Positions 1-10,564 of a stretch of 64,000 bases of DNA are shown here, in pieces. The first letter of the stretch is position 1; each line of letters begins with the position of its first letter. The notes beneath the pieces were generated by a model. The model saw only the letters and a program-made list of their open reading frames with translations. It had not been told where the DNA came from and did no database searches. The position numbers and the translations under genes were made by a program. This DNA comes from Diplolepis rosae (taxonomy: Eukaryota > Arthropoda > Insecta > Hymenoptera > Diplolepididae): the NCBI GenBank assembly GCA_030998225.1, contig JAPYXD010000049.1, forward strand, positions 496,001 to 560,000, written 5' to 3'.

Positions 1-483
1 TTCAGTTTTTTAAAAAAAATGTGTTGTTTTTGCAAAAAAAAAATCGTAAAAATCCGCTTTTTTTCTCGAACACAAGTGTATATAGCCCCTTAAGAATATT
101 ATGAAATTGCTCAAGTATTTTTGTATTGACCTATCCATGAAGTTAGCTTACAAAAAAATCTCTTGGTGCAAAGCTCAAATGAAACTGCTTGATTCGGGAC
201 GTAAAGAATATTTTGGACTATTTTACATAAAAAACTAGTTAAAACTATTTTGGGAAATACAATTTTTTTTAAAAATATTTCTCAAATGTCCTATCCATAA
301 ACCGTATCTAACAGCCTATTTTACTGGAAAACTATTTTAAAACTATTTTGAAATTTCACAGGTATTTTTGTTTGAACTATCTATAAATGTAACTTGGTGC
401 GAAACTAAAGTGAAAAAGCTTGAATTTAGGACATAAAGGCTATTTTTGGGATATTTTACAATCTACATATGAAAATATGTGAA
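1..483. other. AT-rich stretch without recognised gene
   Basis: Low-complexity AT-rich DNA with poly(A)/poly(T) runs. It contains two loosely similar segments, around 120-300 and 360-470, that share phrases such as aaaactattttg and gtgaaac/gtgaaaaagcttga, so it may be an old tandem duplication. I see no coding potential and no element ends. Confidence 0.5.
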
Positions 484-981
484 CCGAAAAAAGAAAAACT
501 GAGATATTAAAGTAACATGTTTGATAACATTTCTACTATTATATTGACCCAAATTCATAGAATTTTCGTTCATTTCTCGTTATTTTGGCATAGGGTCAGT
601 TTCTTCTTATTTTTTTTTTGATAAAAATTATCATTATTAGATATAAAAATACTCAAAAAGAAAGCAATGCAAACGTTTCGGCCACATATGGGGACCCTCT
701 TCAGTGCCATAAATTCATAATTTAATTCAAAATTTCTGAAAAAGATTAGAATATAGGAGTTAATCAAAACAAGGATTATCATATAAATCAAAAACTTATC
801 TCATAGCTTGTAATTCAAAATGAAGTAGTCCAGTAAGCAGCAGCACAAATTGAAAAAATATTTAGAGTTCACAGTGAATAAAAAAACCGGATAAAATGTA
901 AAGCATAAAAATTTTTACAAACGAACCGACCGGAAATTTTTTAAATTTTATTGTTAAAGAAGGATGCCCAATTGGTTACAT
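484..981 (-). repeat. Penelope-like element (PLE) derived repeat, left of the foldback
   Basis: This block recurs at 2430-2560, 31714-32110 and, inverted, at 34930-35300. Shared landmarks are a ttgataacatttctactattat-type segment, a ggcatagggtcag phrase, an accggataaaatg phrase and gaaccgaccggaa. I assign it to Penelope-like elements because it carries a hammerhead-like core (672-706, minus strand), and because the adjacent family segment at 2590-2800 also lies downstream of a real GIY-YIG reading frame at the other end of the window (63302-63900). No protein remains here. The assignment is an inference from shared repeats. Confidence 0.5.
672..706 (-). ncRNA. Hammerhead-ribozyme-like core in PLE repeat
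   Basis: On the minus strand the sequence reads CACTGAAGAG, then a short self-pairing segment (GGTC...GGCC), then CGAAACGTTT. This matches the CUGANGA ... GAAA core spacing of hammerhead ribozymes, which are known in the terminal repeats of Penelope-like elements. Stem II is short and needs a G-U pair and a bulge. Stems I and III are not obvious by eye, so activity is doubtful. A related copy with GGGCC/GGCC pairing lies at 35178-35212. Confidence 0.4.
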
Positions 982-1923
982 AGGTCTGCAAGGTTTTGTT
1001 GTTGAAAAGCTATGGGTTGTTTCCGGAGTAATTTTTGACGTAGAATCCGAATCCGGAATCAGAATCAGCCTATCACGTCAGGATTTTGAGATCTTTGACG
1101 TTATGTTCTCGAAAAATGAGGGTTTTCGCTACTTTTGAGGTTATGTACAAGGCGCAAGAAATTCTTTTGGTTTTTTTCTCAAATGTCATCATTTAGCACT
1201 ACTCTTTCCCTTCAAAATTAGCTATTAAACAGGCACGAGCAATTCTTTTTCACAAAGATACGGCCATATCAAGTTTCGACATTTATCCGAACAACCTTAT
1301 GAGCATTCACATTGACTCTTTGGTGCATAACATTCTGCATTCGAAAATTTATCTTGAAAATTTGTACTTGCGAGTTTTGATGGTCCGTGAATAAGAATTC
1401 ACAGTCAGAAAATTGACATCAGAGAGCGAAATCGTTTAATTTCGTAAATTTCGATCCGCCATCTTAGAAATGGCAATGTCAATTTTCTGACTGCAAATTC
1501 TTATGCACAGACTATCAAAACCCGCAAGCACAAATTTTCAAGATAAATTTTCGAATGCAAAATGGTATGCACCAAAGAGTCATTGTGAATGCTCATAAGG
1601 TTGTTCGAATAAATGTCAAAACTTTATATGGCCGTATCTTTGTGAGAAAAAAACGCTCGTGACTGTTCAATAGCTCATTTTCAAGAGAAAGAGTAGTGCT
1701 AAATGATGACATTTGAGAAAAAAACCAAAAAAATTTCTTGCGCCCTGTACATAACCTCAAAAGTAGCGAAAAACTCCATTTTTCGAGCACACAACCTCAA
1801 ATATCTCAAAATCCTGACGTGATAGGCTGATTCTGATTTCGGATTCGGATTCTACGTCAAAAATTACCCCGGAAATGATCTTTCGTTTTCCAACAACAAG
1901 TACAAACCCATTATTTGCAGACC
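982..1923. mobile_element. Foldback element with about 400-bp inverted arms
   Basis: The left arm (about 1020-1400) and right arm (about 1460-1880) are near-perfect reverse complements. For example gacgtgataggctgatt near 1818 mirrors aatcagcctatcacgtc near 1063, and caccaaagagtc mirrors gactctttggtg. The outer ends are AGGTCTGCAA and TTGCAGACCT. It interrupts a PLE repeat: the uninterrupted version is at 34840-34930, and flanking GGTTACAT / GGTTTATT could be a decayed 8-bp target duplication. No coding capacity is seen; open frames inside are mirror artefacts. A second, 5'-truncated copy is at 27345-28223. Confidence 0.75.
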
Positions 1924-2830
1924 TGGTTTATTAATGACGCGAAGAAGGTTTAAATTTTGAAAACTTTTCTTGTTCACTTCGTTACCGGATTCTCTCAGAG
2001 AACGATCTGAACTGCTTCAAAAACCGACTCAAGACATGTGGCTTCTCTGGCTGACAATTTTTGTTTTTATAAAGCAATCCTGTATTTTTCAAGAAAACGA
2101 TTTTGTATATCAGCTTCACGGACAATCCATTTAACACTGAATTTGCAAGCAAGGCGTTACATAAAGATAAAATATTATAATATCCATACATATAATTTTA
2201 CTCCATATTTAAAAAAATTGAAAGTTGTTTATTTACGCATTCAGATTTTTTCTGAGATATTTTCACAAATTAATAATAAATTTATCTTTGAAAATTGATT
2301 AAAATGCAATTTAAGTATTCGTGATATTAAGTATCACATTTGAAAGTATTATTAAATTTAACTTGTTCTCAAAACGGTCAGAACTGTGAGATATTCCAGC
2401 TTTACAGTGAATTTTCCATTTTTACATTTTAAAGTGACATGTTTGATAACATGTCTACTATTATATTGACCCACATTCATAGAATTTTTGTTCATTTCTC
2501 GTTATTTTGGCATGGGGTCAGCTTCTTCTTATTTTCTTTGCTTAAAATTATGACTATTAGATGTGTTTTGAGGAGATGTTAGCAAAATAGGAAAGAAAAT
2601 TAATTAGTAAGTCTATTTGAGGTATCCAAACTTTCCAATCTCATGAATGTAGAAACAAAAGTGTTTAAATGACTAACCTTTCAAGTAAATAGATTAATAT
2701 TGAATAATATGCAACAAAATCCGAGGTTGAAGGTTTTTTCCTCTTTTTGTTGACTGATTTTAAAGTTTCGAAAGGGTTTGTAAAATGCGGCTTGCCTTGT
2801 TAACTACTTTAAGATATGTAGTATATTGAT
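1924..2830 (-). repeat. PLE-derived repeat, right of the foldback
   Basis: Continues the Penelope-derived sequence interrupted by the foldback. Positions 1960-2090 match the reverse complement of 34740-34860 (shared gatctgaactg, aaaccgactc). Positions 2430-2560 repeat the 530-620 block. Positions 2590-2800 are the reverse complement of 63660-63900: aggttgaaggttttttcctc here faces a diverged match there, and both share gtttcgaa(a)ggggtttgta-type words. Positions 2100-2430 are AT-rich with nothing recognisable. Confidence 0.55.
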
Positions 2831-3656
2831 GCAAAGCTGATCTAATATGTCAATTCCAAGTGGTTTAAGGGGGTCGTCTACTTTTTAGGCCTCATTTTTA
2901 CTCTTACTTTACCAATGGATTAAAAGAAAACTACTCAAGATTGTTCAATGCGATTTCTCCGGTGGTAGGTTTATTCTTCAACATTTTACATTGTTTTTCA
3001 TAATTCATTATGACCATCCCCGTAGCTAACACACGCGGTTGCCCGGGCTTCCATTGAAAGTGTATAGAAAGATGGGGTTACCAAACTTTGCGAGTTAAGA
3101 GTGTCTGAAAAGTGAGCAACCGAACAAATTTTTATTTGTTATTACTTCTATCAAAAGTTGACACGAGCTTTTTGAATAATTTTGTTTGTTTTTTAAAATG
3201 GTGGACCTACAAAGTAAAGGTGGCGTTTTTTTCATTGATGTAGATCCACAATTATTTATTTAAATACTTAACTAAATAAAATTTTGCAAAAAGCTCGTGT
3301 CAACTTTTGGCGACATGTTAGCTGAAAAGAACAAAAAAAAGTTTAACTGGATGTGTACAGTCCTCCTTGGTGAAACTGGGTACCCCATTTTCAAAAACAC
3401 AAGTTTTGGGAAATCGACTTGAAAGATTGACAATGTTACTGCCCAAAAGTTCGAAAAAATTTGTTCAACTTTCCCCATGTAGTTATGGTAGTTAAACATG
3501 TCGCATATGTTTGAAATTTCACATAGTTATGTTTTACAGACTGCTCTACAAGACTTAGTCGTCAAAATAATCGCTTGTTCATCAGGAAATTAAATATGGC
3601 GGCATTATAACAAAAAACACGAAAAAATTGAGTACAAAAAATGTTTGCTGATGGAT
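2831..3656. other. Unassigned DNA with a 23-bp perfect inverted repeat
   Basis: No gene is recognised. A perfect 23-bp inverted repeat (3152-3174 and 3287-3309; words cacgagctttttg / caaaaagctcgtg) brackets a 112-bp spacer, which looks like a small MITE or hairpin relic. Short open frames across 3272-3499 show no domain. The rest is moderately AT-rich and unlike the elements recognised elsewhere in the window. Confidence 0.4.
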
Positions 3657-3831
3657 TGCTATGCGTAATAACGAAGAAAGAGGTTTTAAGAATATTGTTG
3701 AGTCGTTTGTTTAGAAAGCTCAGTAATAATAACTTTATTGGTCGGACAAGAACTGAGGAGCGGGCCCCGCACTTTACATTATATAGGCGTCGAGTGCGAA
3801 TAGAAGGGGTATCTTACGGTTAGGCATAACA
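3657..3831 (-). mobile_element. 3' LTR of the errantivirus-like element
   Basis: The block is repeated at 16679-16812, with shared taacgaagaaagaggtttta, actttattggtcggacaaga and gagcgggccc. On the minus strand it starts TGTTATGCC just after a purine-rich tract (caggggaa), as expected for U3 behind a polypurine tract, and ends near GCATAGCA, close to the inverse of its start. That gives an LTR of about 175 bp, short but plausible for the family. Errantivirus target sites are about 4 bp, but the 5' copy is broken, so no duplication can be tested. Confidence 0.7.
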
Positions 3832-3954
3832 TTCCCCTGTTTAGAATAAATTCAGTCCCTAAATTTTGATACGTCTATTTTTGGGTGGTTCAGTTAGCAA
3901 AGGCTGAACGCCCGCGTTGTGTGTGATCACATGCGTGGGTGTGTCTATTTTAGT

Positions 3955-5368
3955 TTAAACGCAAAATAAGCATATTCTTTTCGGGATACAATTTTTTAAC
4001 AATTGAAATAATCCGAACTTGTAACTAATGTACAGTGTAACTAATCCAAGTGACGCATACCCTAAATAGCTTAGGTATTCCATGATTGTTTCTGTCGTTA
4101 TCTTGATTCGCCTATGCTGAAATATAGAGTTTAGCATGTTTTCCGTATCGTCTAAACTCAACCTGGCTTGCTGTAATTCGACGTTATCAATTATATTGGG
4201 TAATTGAATGAGCCTATTTTCGAGACTTGCTCAATCGCTAGCAGAATATTGAATGTCGTACGTGACGTTAAAATACTCAAAAGTCTTATACTTAATTGTG
4301 TTTCCCAGATAGAATAAGTCGTAATTGTTGTAAAGATTACAACTGTTTCCTAATGAGAGTGATGGTTCAGAAATCTTTTCTTGTTTGATGTTATTTTCGC
4401 AAGCTAAATATAGGTCTAATTCCTTTAAAGGGATAACTATGTAGCCGTTTGTTATGGGTATAAACGTTTCCCTGTGAAACAAGAAGGGTGATTTTTTACT
4501 TTTATTATTGACGTATCGCTTGAATAGGGTTGCTTCGCAGGTTTCACTGTCTAATAATTTTATACTAGGTTGGTTTCTGGAACAAATTTTGTACTCGAAA
4601 ATCTCTTTACAATTATATAATGTCTCTTTGTCTGTTGGTACATAGGAGTCTCTGTATTTTGTAACATAGTCATGGTCTGGTATTATAGAAAAGTAAACAT
4701 TCTGTACAGGACAGGGGATGGGAATTATTCTCTGGATTGTCCCTCTTCATTCTCTATAATCGGGATACTGACAACGTAGGTAAACAATCCTTTAAGGATT
4801 GCTACGGACAGTTGACTAATGTCGATGATGTGCTGATAGTTGCTTTCTTCAGCGTTGAAGTGATATCTCGTTCTTTGTCTTTCTTCGAACTCTCGGATAG
4901 TTCCCTTCAGGATCTTTGGTGTGAGCAATTGTGGGTGTACTACTATGTGTTTGCCGTCATTGAGAGAATGAATTGCCGTGTCGATATCTTCGTTTGTTTC
5001 GTCTATCATAATTACGGCTATTACCAACTTGCAGTTCACAAAGCTGTCTCTGGATATAGCGTTCACTCCTATGCTCAGATATCCGGCTAGTTGTCGCTCG
5101 CTATTTAGATTGTTTAGTAGCTGCTTGTGATTGACTGATGAGGAATCCAAGATGAGTTTAAGAATTTTTGTGTGGTTTGACAAGACGGTAGCTATATTCT
5201 TATTGTCACTGTAAACTTGATCAAATTCAGCATTTATTTGACTCAGATCATTTTCGTTGAGAGTTTCAAATAATATTTTTGAAATATCTCCGACGAAGTT
5301 GGCTAATGCTCTTCGTTCCCTGGTTTGTAGTTTTCCTAAGAGCTTTGTGACGGACTGTACGCCGCAGT
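3955..5368 (-). pseudogene. env: Errantivirus-like env, fusion-protein part (broken)
   Basis: Remnant of an envelope glycoprotein of the errantivirus/baculovirus-F type, which in intact elements makes a membrane fusion protein. What is visible: a basic RERR cleavage-like site followed by a hydrophobic segment starting ALANFVGDISK, a long helical region, a stop near 4725, a second open piece at 4231-4482 with scattered cysteines and Asn-linked sites, and a C-terminal membrane segment (YLGYASLGLVTLYISY) at about 4000-4100. It is closed by stops at 4725 and 4231 and cut off at 5368 by the hAT insertion. The gene is dead. Only the N-terminal start survives separately, at 14525-14742. Confidence 0.8.
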
Positions 5369-5376
5369 ACACTCAG
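5369..5376. repeat. 8-bp target site duplication of the hAT element (left)
   Basis: ACACTCAG lies directly before the element end CAGTGTCTCC. The identical octamer follows the other end at 13282-13289. Eight base pairs is the hAT superfamily hallmark. Confidence 0.92.
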
Positions 5377-8333
5377 CAGTGTCTCCAGAACGTGGGATTT
5401 TTCGGCCCCCACCACGTTCCCATCTGGGAGAAACACATGCAAACGTGGCGTGTCAGTGTGTCGGCTCTGCTACACGCTGCGGTCACCAGCTTCGTGTAAA
5501 GCCGAAGGTGCACGAAGACGGACTTCGTTACAATGCTTGAGTTTTCAAATTATTTTTAGATTTCACGCTTTCGTTTATCGAGTCGAAATTAAGAATTGTA
5601 TTTTTCTCGAGTACGTGCAAAAGAGGCGCGAAGCAGACGACGAATTTGAATTTACGAAGTATATAGTTCAAGAAATAACACTTTTCTTCAATTTCTTGAA
5701 GAAAGTTTGCATGAAATAAACATCAGTATGATCTTGGAAAATTTCATGAGGATTTCAACAATTCAAAAATAAACTTTCAGTGAAATTTAGTGACAATAAA
5801 TGTATAAAATTTGAATCAATATATAATTTTCCATTGAAATTTATATACTTCTTACTAATTTTGTACATTTGACAATTTTTCAATTAGAACAATATTTTCT
5901 ATCAAGATAAAATGAACATAAAATTCAAGTTCATAATTTATATTTTCAGTTATATGTTAGAAATATTTTCATCTCACATTTTTGTAGCCTAAGCACAAAC
6001 TTTTCATTCCAAAACTTAAAATCTCTACGGAAATGGAAAATTGTCTAATAGCAGTAGATAAATTAAAAAGCTAAAATATGAGTTTATTGGTATTTCCATA
6101 TTAACATATAAATATCAATCAACTTTAAATTTTACATAAAAATGTTCGTTCGAAGTGTTCAAATCTTGTTACAATTTGACAAGATTTTATGGAGGAGTGC
6201 AATCTTTTGGATGAAATATTTTGTAGTTCTTAATTTGTCTGTCCGTCTGAAATCGTAGTAAGATTTGAACAGTAAACAACAAATTTTCCAATAGAATTCA
6301 GGATCAATAATAATTGATTCAGGAAATACTTCAACTCTGTAGAGCATTTTTGTATTTCGAATTCAAAATGTGTGCTTAAGCCACAAAAAAGTAAGCTGAA
6401 AATGTAGATATAAAACTAATTATGTCATGTTTATGTCTTCTTAATGGAAAATACTTTGCATATAATTCTCTAATTCGATATTTTTTTAATGTATGAACAT
6501 TCAAGAAATTGATAAATATTCCATCTTTTTATAGGAACTAAAAATTTCCGGATAATGCTTTGATTGAGAAAGCTAAAAATTTGTCAAATATTGATATAAA
6601 TTGCAATTTTACAATTGCATTATTTTTCAAATATTTTAACATCTCTTCAATCTTGATAATTCTTACAGAAGTTTATTTCATGTGAGTGACTTTTTCTTTT
6701 TCTAATGAAAGATTTCGTAATTCTAAATTCGGCCCAATTCGTAACATTGTAAAAAGATTTTAAAACTTCATAAAATTTTTTTTTCTGTTTTATTCAAAGT
6801 CAATAAATATTCAATGTTTGGAATCGAAATATTAAGTAAATGATTTTTAATTTCTGGGAATAAACTGCTTTAATAAGACAATCTTTCTTCTTTGTGAGAA
6901 ATCTCAATTTTGAAATTAAAATTCTACGCATAGGATACAAAAACATAATATGAAAATACTTTTATTACAGAATTTTGAAATATACAAGTTGAGCAATTTT
7001 TAATCGAGTAAATCGGCTACTTTAAGCAAAAAATTATGTTAAAAATATTTTATCAAAAAAAAATAAGACACATTAAATTACGGCTTAAAATCCACATTCA
7101 TAGATTGATGGTAAAAGCAGTTTAAAGTTTTTTAATCTTACGTTTTAGTGACGTATGCACAGACTTTTAATCAGATAAATGAAATGCTTTATAGAAAGTC
7201 AAAATTTTCTTATTGCTGCACTTAATCAAATTTATAAAGTAAAAATATTTTTTAATTGATGCTTTCACTCAATTCTTTAAACATTCATTAATTGAAAATT
7301 GTACTCAAAATTTAATCTTGCAGCGTTCCAATATTCCCACAATGTTACAAAATCTTATTAATCATTATTTTAGTCGAATTATTTTCAAAATATTTAAAAA
7401 ATAAATGTAAATATTTTGATTAAATACTCTGTCAAATTTTGCATTTGACTAATCTTGCAAAATTGTTGAAAGTTTTGAATACCGATAGAAGAAACTTTAA
7501 GTGAAATTTTATGTCCATAAATGCTTAAAGTTCTATGTAGAAATATCAAATACAACATTCTCAAATTTTATAAATAAACTACTAAATTCAAAAAGTTTCG
7601 GATTTTTTTAAAAACTGTACAAATTTCAAATATGAATCAGTCAAAATCTACTGATTATCAGTGAAATTTGACTGATTTAAATAACTAAAAACAGGTTACT
7701 GTGAATCAGTCAAATTTCAGTGATTACTTCAGTGAAAAGTAACTGATTTAACAGTGAAAAATATTGTTTCCACTGATGATTCAGTGAAAAGGCAAATCAC
7801 TGATTCAATCAGTGAAAATTTGACTGATTCAGATTTAGAGTGTATACAAATTTCAAATATAAAGTGTACTCTGTACATTAATCAAACAAATTTAGAAGAT
7901 GAATATTTTAATAAATATTCCTAAATATTATTGGAATATGATACATATCGATTTAGAAAAACTTCTTCAAAGTACTCAGACATTTTTCTTATTTTACGAC
8001 ATTTTTTCACCATGTTTGACCTTTGGGTAGGACTCAAGAAAACAATTGTAGACATACTTTCATTACTTAGTAAAATACTATGAAGACTTGCTTTTTAAAT
8101 TAAAGCGAAAACTTTTAAAACCTTTAACAATCGGTTGCATAGATTCGGCTCTAATCTTGGACGCAATTAGAGAAATAGGTTTTTTTTGCTTTTTTTAGAT
8201 CTAGTTTTTGCCTTAAACATAAAAGAAAGAAAACACATTTGAAATATTAAAATAAAAAAGCTGGTTCATTCTTAGAGAATCCCAAATATTCTGAAATAAA
8301 ACTCCTTTCCACACCACCACGGAGGTAGAGTTT
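5377..8333. repeat. Left inverted arm of the hAT element
   Basis: About 2957 bp, AT-rich inside, with a GC-richer outer 150 bp (5377-5530). It mirrors 10565-13281; the inner limit is ggaggtagagttt at 8333 facing aaactctacctcc at 10565. Open frames inside, such as the 62-residue frames at 6159-6347 and 12505-12693, are the same non-coding sequence read from both arms. It contains the AATCAGT/ACTGATT word array at 7637-7850. Confidence 0.85.
7637..7850. repeat. Array of short words ATCAGTGAAA / TTTGACTGATT in both orientations
   Basis: About 210 bp packed with CAGTGAAA, ATCAGT and ACTGATT words pointing both ways, able to fold into many alternative hairpins. The mirror copy is at 11056-11270 in the other arm. 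A related but distinct array lies at 37440-37690. Possibly an embedded MITE; I cannot name a family. Confidence 0.6.
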
Positions 8334-9144
8334 ACTAGTAATAGTTCAATAAATTTTATGTACTCTAAATAAATTTTTTCGTAATTGCAGAAAACTTATT
8401 CCAAATACAAAAATTGTATCTTTAAATGTACAGGATAATTAATTATAAAAATCGTTCGAATTTGAATTTCAAGGACTTGTACACACTTTCAAGGCACATC
8501 GTTTTTCCTTTTGCAAAAATTTTTAAAACTTCTAATTTTTCAAGTAATTGGGAGAAGTACATTTAAAAAAAAAATTGTTTTCTCTACTTCCACTCGCGCT
8601 AGCTTAACAAATTTTCAGAATTTTACGATTTTATTAATATTGTATTAAGTGTCTACATTTTCTGAAACTATCTACAGGAGAAAAATTTTAATACTTTAGT
8701 AAAGAAAGTTTTCTGAAAAGTTTTAGCTCAATCAGATTAATAGCCAAAAAGTTACCAATGTTTTAAATCGCAAACGAACGGTATAGAGGTCAAATTGGAG
8801 ACGAAAACAAATAATAATAGCAACCTTCTTTTGTTTTCTTCTAAGATATACTTGATTCTCGCTTTATGCGTTATTTGAGAAGGCAAGAGTGTGGATTCTT
8901 CATATTTTTATCGTAATTCCCTATTGAAAACGGCAAAAGTAAGATTATTATATTATTATTTGGTGATACGTGAGTGCTCTTACGTACGTTATTGTTTGAT
9001 GCTTGTGGGTAAGTTTATTTGGTGAAACTTAATTTGTGTGCAGATTACAAATTATTCACATTCGCTCAAATTTATCGACTTTTCATCTTATTAATTCTTT
9101 TCAAATAATTCTGTTTTCCTTCGTCGTATAATTTATTGTTCACA
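8334..9144. other. Central non-coding DNA of the hAT element, upstream of the transposase
   Basis: Unique centre of the element between the left arm and the transposase start. AT-rich with no domain. It would have to hold any transposase promoter and leader, but no convincing promoter motif is seen. Confidence 0.4.
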
Positions 9145-10018
9145 ATGAGTAATCCGGTTGACTTAAATTCGAGTGTTTTGAAGGACATCCAGGTTCAAAC
9201 GAAGGTTGACCACCGTTTGAACTCTGGTTCAAACGAAAGTGAACCCGCTAGAAAAGTCATGAAAAATGCAAAAAACTTTAAGTTGGGATGGTTTGAGGAA
9301 TTTCCGTCGTGGAGAGAGTGGGTGGTTGCATTAGCCGATGAAACAAGATTTCATTGCAAAATTTGCAATAAAACGTTGCTATGTGGCAAATCGGAAATTG
9401 AAAAGCATGAAGCATCTTTATCACACAGAAAGAAGCAAGAGTTTTCAAAAAAAATTAGAATGTTATGGAGTAGTAAGTGAAAATTCTTCTAATGTAACTG
9501 CCAATTCTTACAGTGTTGAACCTTGTGTAGCAAGTTCTTCTGCTTCACAATTCACAAATTCCACGATTCCGGAAAGTGTTACTTTCAAACAGAATGTACA
9601 AGAAGCAGAGATTAGGATTAGTACATTTTTCGTAGAGCATAATTTACCATTCGCGATTTCATCAGAATTGATAGGACTTTTCCAAGATATGGAACCTTCG
9701 GTTTTAAAAGACGTTAGATTGAGCCACACTAAAATGGTCCTAGTTGTAAATAACGTCGCATGTGCTGCGGAAACTGATCGCATGGCAAATATTTTGCGTA
9801 AGCAATCATTTTCAGTGTACGAAGACGAAACGACCGACAGGACTCTAGAAAAGTGGCTGTCATTAATGGTTCGATATGTGGAGCCAACGACATTTTCTGT
9901 CAGGGTGGAATTGCTCCAGCTTATTAATGTAAATGCTTCGGATTGTTCTGCCTCTAAAATTTTTGATGTGTTCGAAAAAGCATTGTCCGGGCAGAAAATC
10001 CCTTTATCTAATATCTAA
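9145..10018 (+). pseudogene. hAT-like transposase, N-terminal part, frameshifted and truncated
   Basis: ATG at 9145 (MSNPVDLN). The first frame runs to a stop near 9480 and holds a BED-like zinc finger at about residues 65-105: W-REWV, then CKIC, then a paired H-x5-H (KHEASLSH). A one-base shift near 9440-9480 moves to a second frame ending at 10018, with AEIRISTFFVEHNLPFAIS and FSVYEDETTDRTLEKWLSL. These resemble the start of the hAT RNase-H-like fold; the DETTD segment would carry the first catalytic aspartate. The remaining catalytic residues and the dimerisation domain are absent, so it cannot be an active enzyme. Identification is by motif only. Confidence 0.65.
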
Positions 10019-10564
10019 TCTATATGAGATGGCAGAAAGTGACAGGGAAAGTGGTTTGTCGCTCTTCGCTCACGAAGGAGAGGATTAATTCTAATGGCCA
10101 AGGCATGGCGTTAATCAATTTCAAACCCCTTTCTTACTCACAAAATAATGACATTTTATTTCTTATATCAGAGATACGTTCTTTATTCCTTTCTTCGCGT
10201 GCCTCGGGTATGGAAATTGTTTAGTTTTAATTATTATTTTGTGAGTAAGAAAACATACTGAAATTGAGTAATATCACGCTTTGGGCATAAGTGAGAGGCA
10301 AGGGGACACACAATAATCAAGCACCCCAAATCATCCCGAATTAATCAAACTTCTTCATTATTTGATTTAAAATAAAACATTTTTGTTCGACGTGTACTGG
10401 CATTTGATAGAGGCAAGCCTGAAGTACGGGCTACATTTGTAGCGTTTTTTACCACTTTGCTTCGTTTTTTTCCTTTTTTCTTTTTGCTTGAAAGCAAAAA
10501 CCCTTTTCGTTTCGTAGGACGTGGACTAGGCCTACAGGGGATACCACGTAAAAAAACGAGCCTT
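10019..10564. other. Central non-coding DNA of the hAT element, downstream of the transposase
   Basis: No gene recognised. Around 10288 the phrase gtgagaggcaaggg followed by caagcacccc recurs at about 17840 inside the mariner element, so a small repeat of unknown origin is shared. A C+T-rich tract (ctttttttccttttttc) occurs near 10465. Confidence 0.35.

Noticed and set aside
1593..1790. 65-residue open frame in the foldback.
   Set aside because: Lies in one arm of an inverted repeat; mirrored by the other arm and lacking any domain.
4737..5499. Plus-strand open frames of 80-117 codons opposite env.
   Set aside because: They are antisense shadows of the env remnant and of the GC-rich hAT end.
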